Source: Pseudomonas leptonychotis
GTDB taxonomy: Bacteria; Pseudomonadota; Gammaproteobacteria; Pseudomonadales; Pseudomonadaceae
Assembly (NCBI RefSeq): GCF_004920405.1
Contig: NZ_RFLV01000003.1
Location: forward strand, 124,001 to 188,000
Direction: 5' to 3'
DNA: 64,000 nt
The notes under the pieces are model-generated. The model had not been told where the DNA came from, ran no database searches, and saw nothing but the letters and a program-made list of their open reading frames with translations. Position 1 is the first letter of the stretch. Each line of letters opens with the position of its first letter. Positions 62,734 through 64,000 of this stretch are shown here, piece after piece. A program made the translations under genes and the position numbers.

Positions 62734-63858
62734 ATGGATACCCGTCGCTTCTTTCAGTCGGTACAACTCGGCCCTTACGTGCTCAACAACCGCATCGTCC
62801 TGCCGCCCCTGACCCGCTCGCGCAGCACCCAGCCGGGGAACATCGCCAACCCGCTGATGGCCACCTATTACCAGCAACGTGCCGGCGCGGGCTTTATGGT
62901 CACCGAGGGCACGCAAATCGAACCCCGTGGCCAGGGCTATGCCTGGACACCGGGCATTCACAGCCAGGCGCAAATCGACGGTTGGCGCAACGTCACCGAT
63001 GCCGTGCATGCCGTCGGCAGCATCATTTTCGCCCAGCTCTGGCACGTCGGTCGGGTTTCGCACACCTCGCTGCAGCCCGATGGAGCAGCGCCGGTAGCGC
63101 CTTCGGCGATTGCCGCGACCAACGTCAAGGTGTTCATCGAAACCGGCCCAGGTACCGGTGCCCTGGCCGAGCCTTCAGTGCCCCGCGCACTGAGCAATGC
63201 CGAAGTCAAAGAACTGGTGCAGCTGTACGCGCAGGCCGCGCGCAACGCACTGAGTGCGGGCTTTGATGGCGTGGAGATCCACTGCGCCAACGGCTATTTG
63301 GTCAATCAGTTCATCTCTGCGCACAGCAACCAGCGCGACGATGAATATGGCGGTTCGCTGCACAACCGTTTGCGCTTCCTGCGCGAGATTGTCCAGGCCG
63401 TAGCCGAGGTTGTCGGTGCCGACCGTTTGGGCGTGCGCTTCGCGCCGTTGTTTGAAAGCACGGCCGAGGACCGGGTCTATTTGGGTCTGGTTGAAGAGGA
63501 TCCGCACAGCACCTACATCGAGGCCATCAAGGTGCTCGAAGAAGCGGGTATCGCCTACCTGTCGATCGCCGAGGCCGACTGGGACAACGCCCCGGACCTT
63601 CCCGAAGACTTCCGCCGCGAGGTTCGCCAGGCCTTTAGCGGCCGCATCATCTACGCCGGCCGCTACACCGCACAACGCGGGGCGCAAACCCTGGAGGCAG
63701 GCTTGGGTGACATGATCGCTTTTGGCCGTCCGTTCATTGCCAACCCGGATTTGCCGCAGCGCATTGCCAATGGTTGGCCGCTCAACCCGGTCGACCCAAG
63801 CAGCATGTACGGCGGCACGGAGAAGGGTTATAGCGACTACCCCACCTACACCAAATAA
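62734..63858 (+). CDS. nemA: NemA-like alkene reductase (Old Yellow Enzyme)
   Basis: The ATG at 62734 gives 374 residues. This FMN enzyme of the Old Yellow family shows RIVLPPLTRSRS, QLWHVGRVSH, the active-site region FDGVEIHCANGYLVNQF and DEYGGSLHNRLRF. It reduces activated alkenes such as N-ethylmaleimide with NAD(P)H. It is last in the detoxification operon and is followed by a terminator. Confidence 0.93.
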   Translation: MDTRRFFQSVQLGPYVLNNRIVLPPLTRSRSTQPGNIANPLMATYYQQRAGAGFMVTEGTQIEPRGQGYAWTPGIHSQAQIDGWRNVTDAVHAVGSIIFAQLWHVGRVSHTSLQPDGAAPVAPSAIAATNVKVFIETGPGTGALAEPSVPRALSNAEVKELVQLYAQAARNALSAGFDGVEIHCANGYLVNQFISAHSNQRDDEYGGSLHNRLRFLREIVQAVAEVVGADRLGVRFAPLFESTAEDRVYLGLVEEDPHSTYIEAIKVLEEAGIAYLSIAEADWDNAPDLPEDFRREVRQAFSGRIIYAGRYTAQRGAQTLEAGLGDMIAFGRPFIANPDLPQRIANGWPLNPVDPSSMYGGTEKGYSDYPTYTK

Positions 63859-63869
63859 ACCCGCCACAG

Positions 63870-63898
63870 CGGCCGTCACGGTTTAACCCTGACGGCCG
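63870..63898. terminator. Terminator between convergent genes
   Basis: CGGCCGTCA and TGACGGCCG form a perfect 9-bp stem followed by a T-rich stretch (TCTTCTTCT). It also covers the stop codon of the minus-strand gene from the right edge, so it likely serves both. Confidence 0.7.
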
Positions 63899-64000
63899 TC
63901 TTCTTCTGGGCTGCAAACGGCGACGACCGGGTGGGCCAATTCGCGCGACGCAGCAGTGATGACGCCGTCATGCAGCATCTGGATAATTGCACCCTTCTCG
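63883..64000 (-). CDS. C-terminal end of an unidentified gene
   Basis: A minus-strand frame is open from the window edge to a TAA at 63883-63885. It encodes about 38 residues including GAIIQMLHDGVITAASRELA and ends SPEEDGRQG. The stop lies in the shared terminator hairpin, which supports it as a real convergent gene. Too little is visible to name it. Confidence 0.5.
   Translation of the reverse strand, partial: EKGAIIQMLHDGVITAASRELAHPVVAVCSPEEDGRQG

Noticed and set aside
1..64000. CRISPR array or insertion sequence
   Set aside because: I saw no regularly spaced direct repeats of CRISPR size, and no transposase gene or paired terminal repeats.

Overview
The window is chromosomal DNA of a Pseudomonas-like gammaproteobacterium. 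This rests on an lldR-lldP-lldD-dld L/D-lactate locus, a conserved set of stress genes, a one-piece tmRNA whose tag reads ANDDNYGAQLAA, and GC-rich codon use. An accessory island of about 35 kb sits immediately downstream of the tmRNA gene (ssrA).

Layout. Positions 1-24950 are core-type genes: a two-component system (response regulator cut by the left edge), dgkA with an LTA-synthase-like phosphoglycerol transferase, an SH3b membrane protein, two EamA exporters each facing a regulator (LysR, MarR), an FKBP isomerase, a DUF4917-like protein, a stress cluster (23-residue peptide, membrane protein, hemerythrin, ribbon-helix-helix protein, PfpI-like protein), the lactate locus with a 33-bp LldR-type palindrome, and a large hybrid histidine kinase. 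ssrA occupies 24951-25338. The island runs from there to about 60327. It is bounded by degenerate copies of the ssrA 3' end plus terminator, and by paired TGTATTCCAA-type repeats at both ends. Positions 60375-64000 return to core-type sequence: an electrophile-detoxification operon (YqhD-like dehydrogenase, DJ-1-like protein, NemA-like reductase) preceded by two TAGAC-N5-GTCTA palindromes, then the tail of an unidentified gene.

Island contents in order: tyrosine integrase; a Gabija pair (gajA/gajB); a forward operon with a zinc-ribbon protein, DUF932, YqaJ exonuclease, a Cys-rich protein and a 58-residue membrane peptide, with an intrinsic-terminator-like hairpin in three of its gaps; then about 14.7 kb of minus-strand genes reading JetD-JetC-JetA-JetB (Wadjet), an AAA ATPase with a CPLC zinc-hook motif, an N6-adenine-type DNA methyltransferase, a DEAH helicase and a GIY-YIG nuclease. 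A divergent WYL regulator with a perfect 18-bp palindrome upstream faces this block. Next come a 33-residue membrane peptide followed by a CHAT protease with an N-terminal coiled coil, an unknown gene split by a frameshift at a C7 tract, a 51-residue Asn/Gln-rich peptide, a NERD nuclease protein, an inovirus-Gp2/YagK-YfjJ type protein, an AlpA excision regulator and a ribbon-helix-helix protein. I see no conjugation, phage-structural or transposase genes, so the element looks like a non-conjugative integrative defence island.

Most likely new biology: (1) the WYL-fronted compound locus joining a rearranged Wadjet to a methyltransferase/helicase/GIY-YIG/AAA set; (2) the membrane peptide plus CHAT protease pair; (3) the NERD nuclease, 51-residue peptide and frameshifted protein cluster. 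Functional names come from motifs read by eye. No database search was run.
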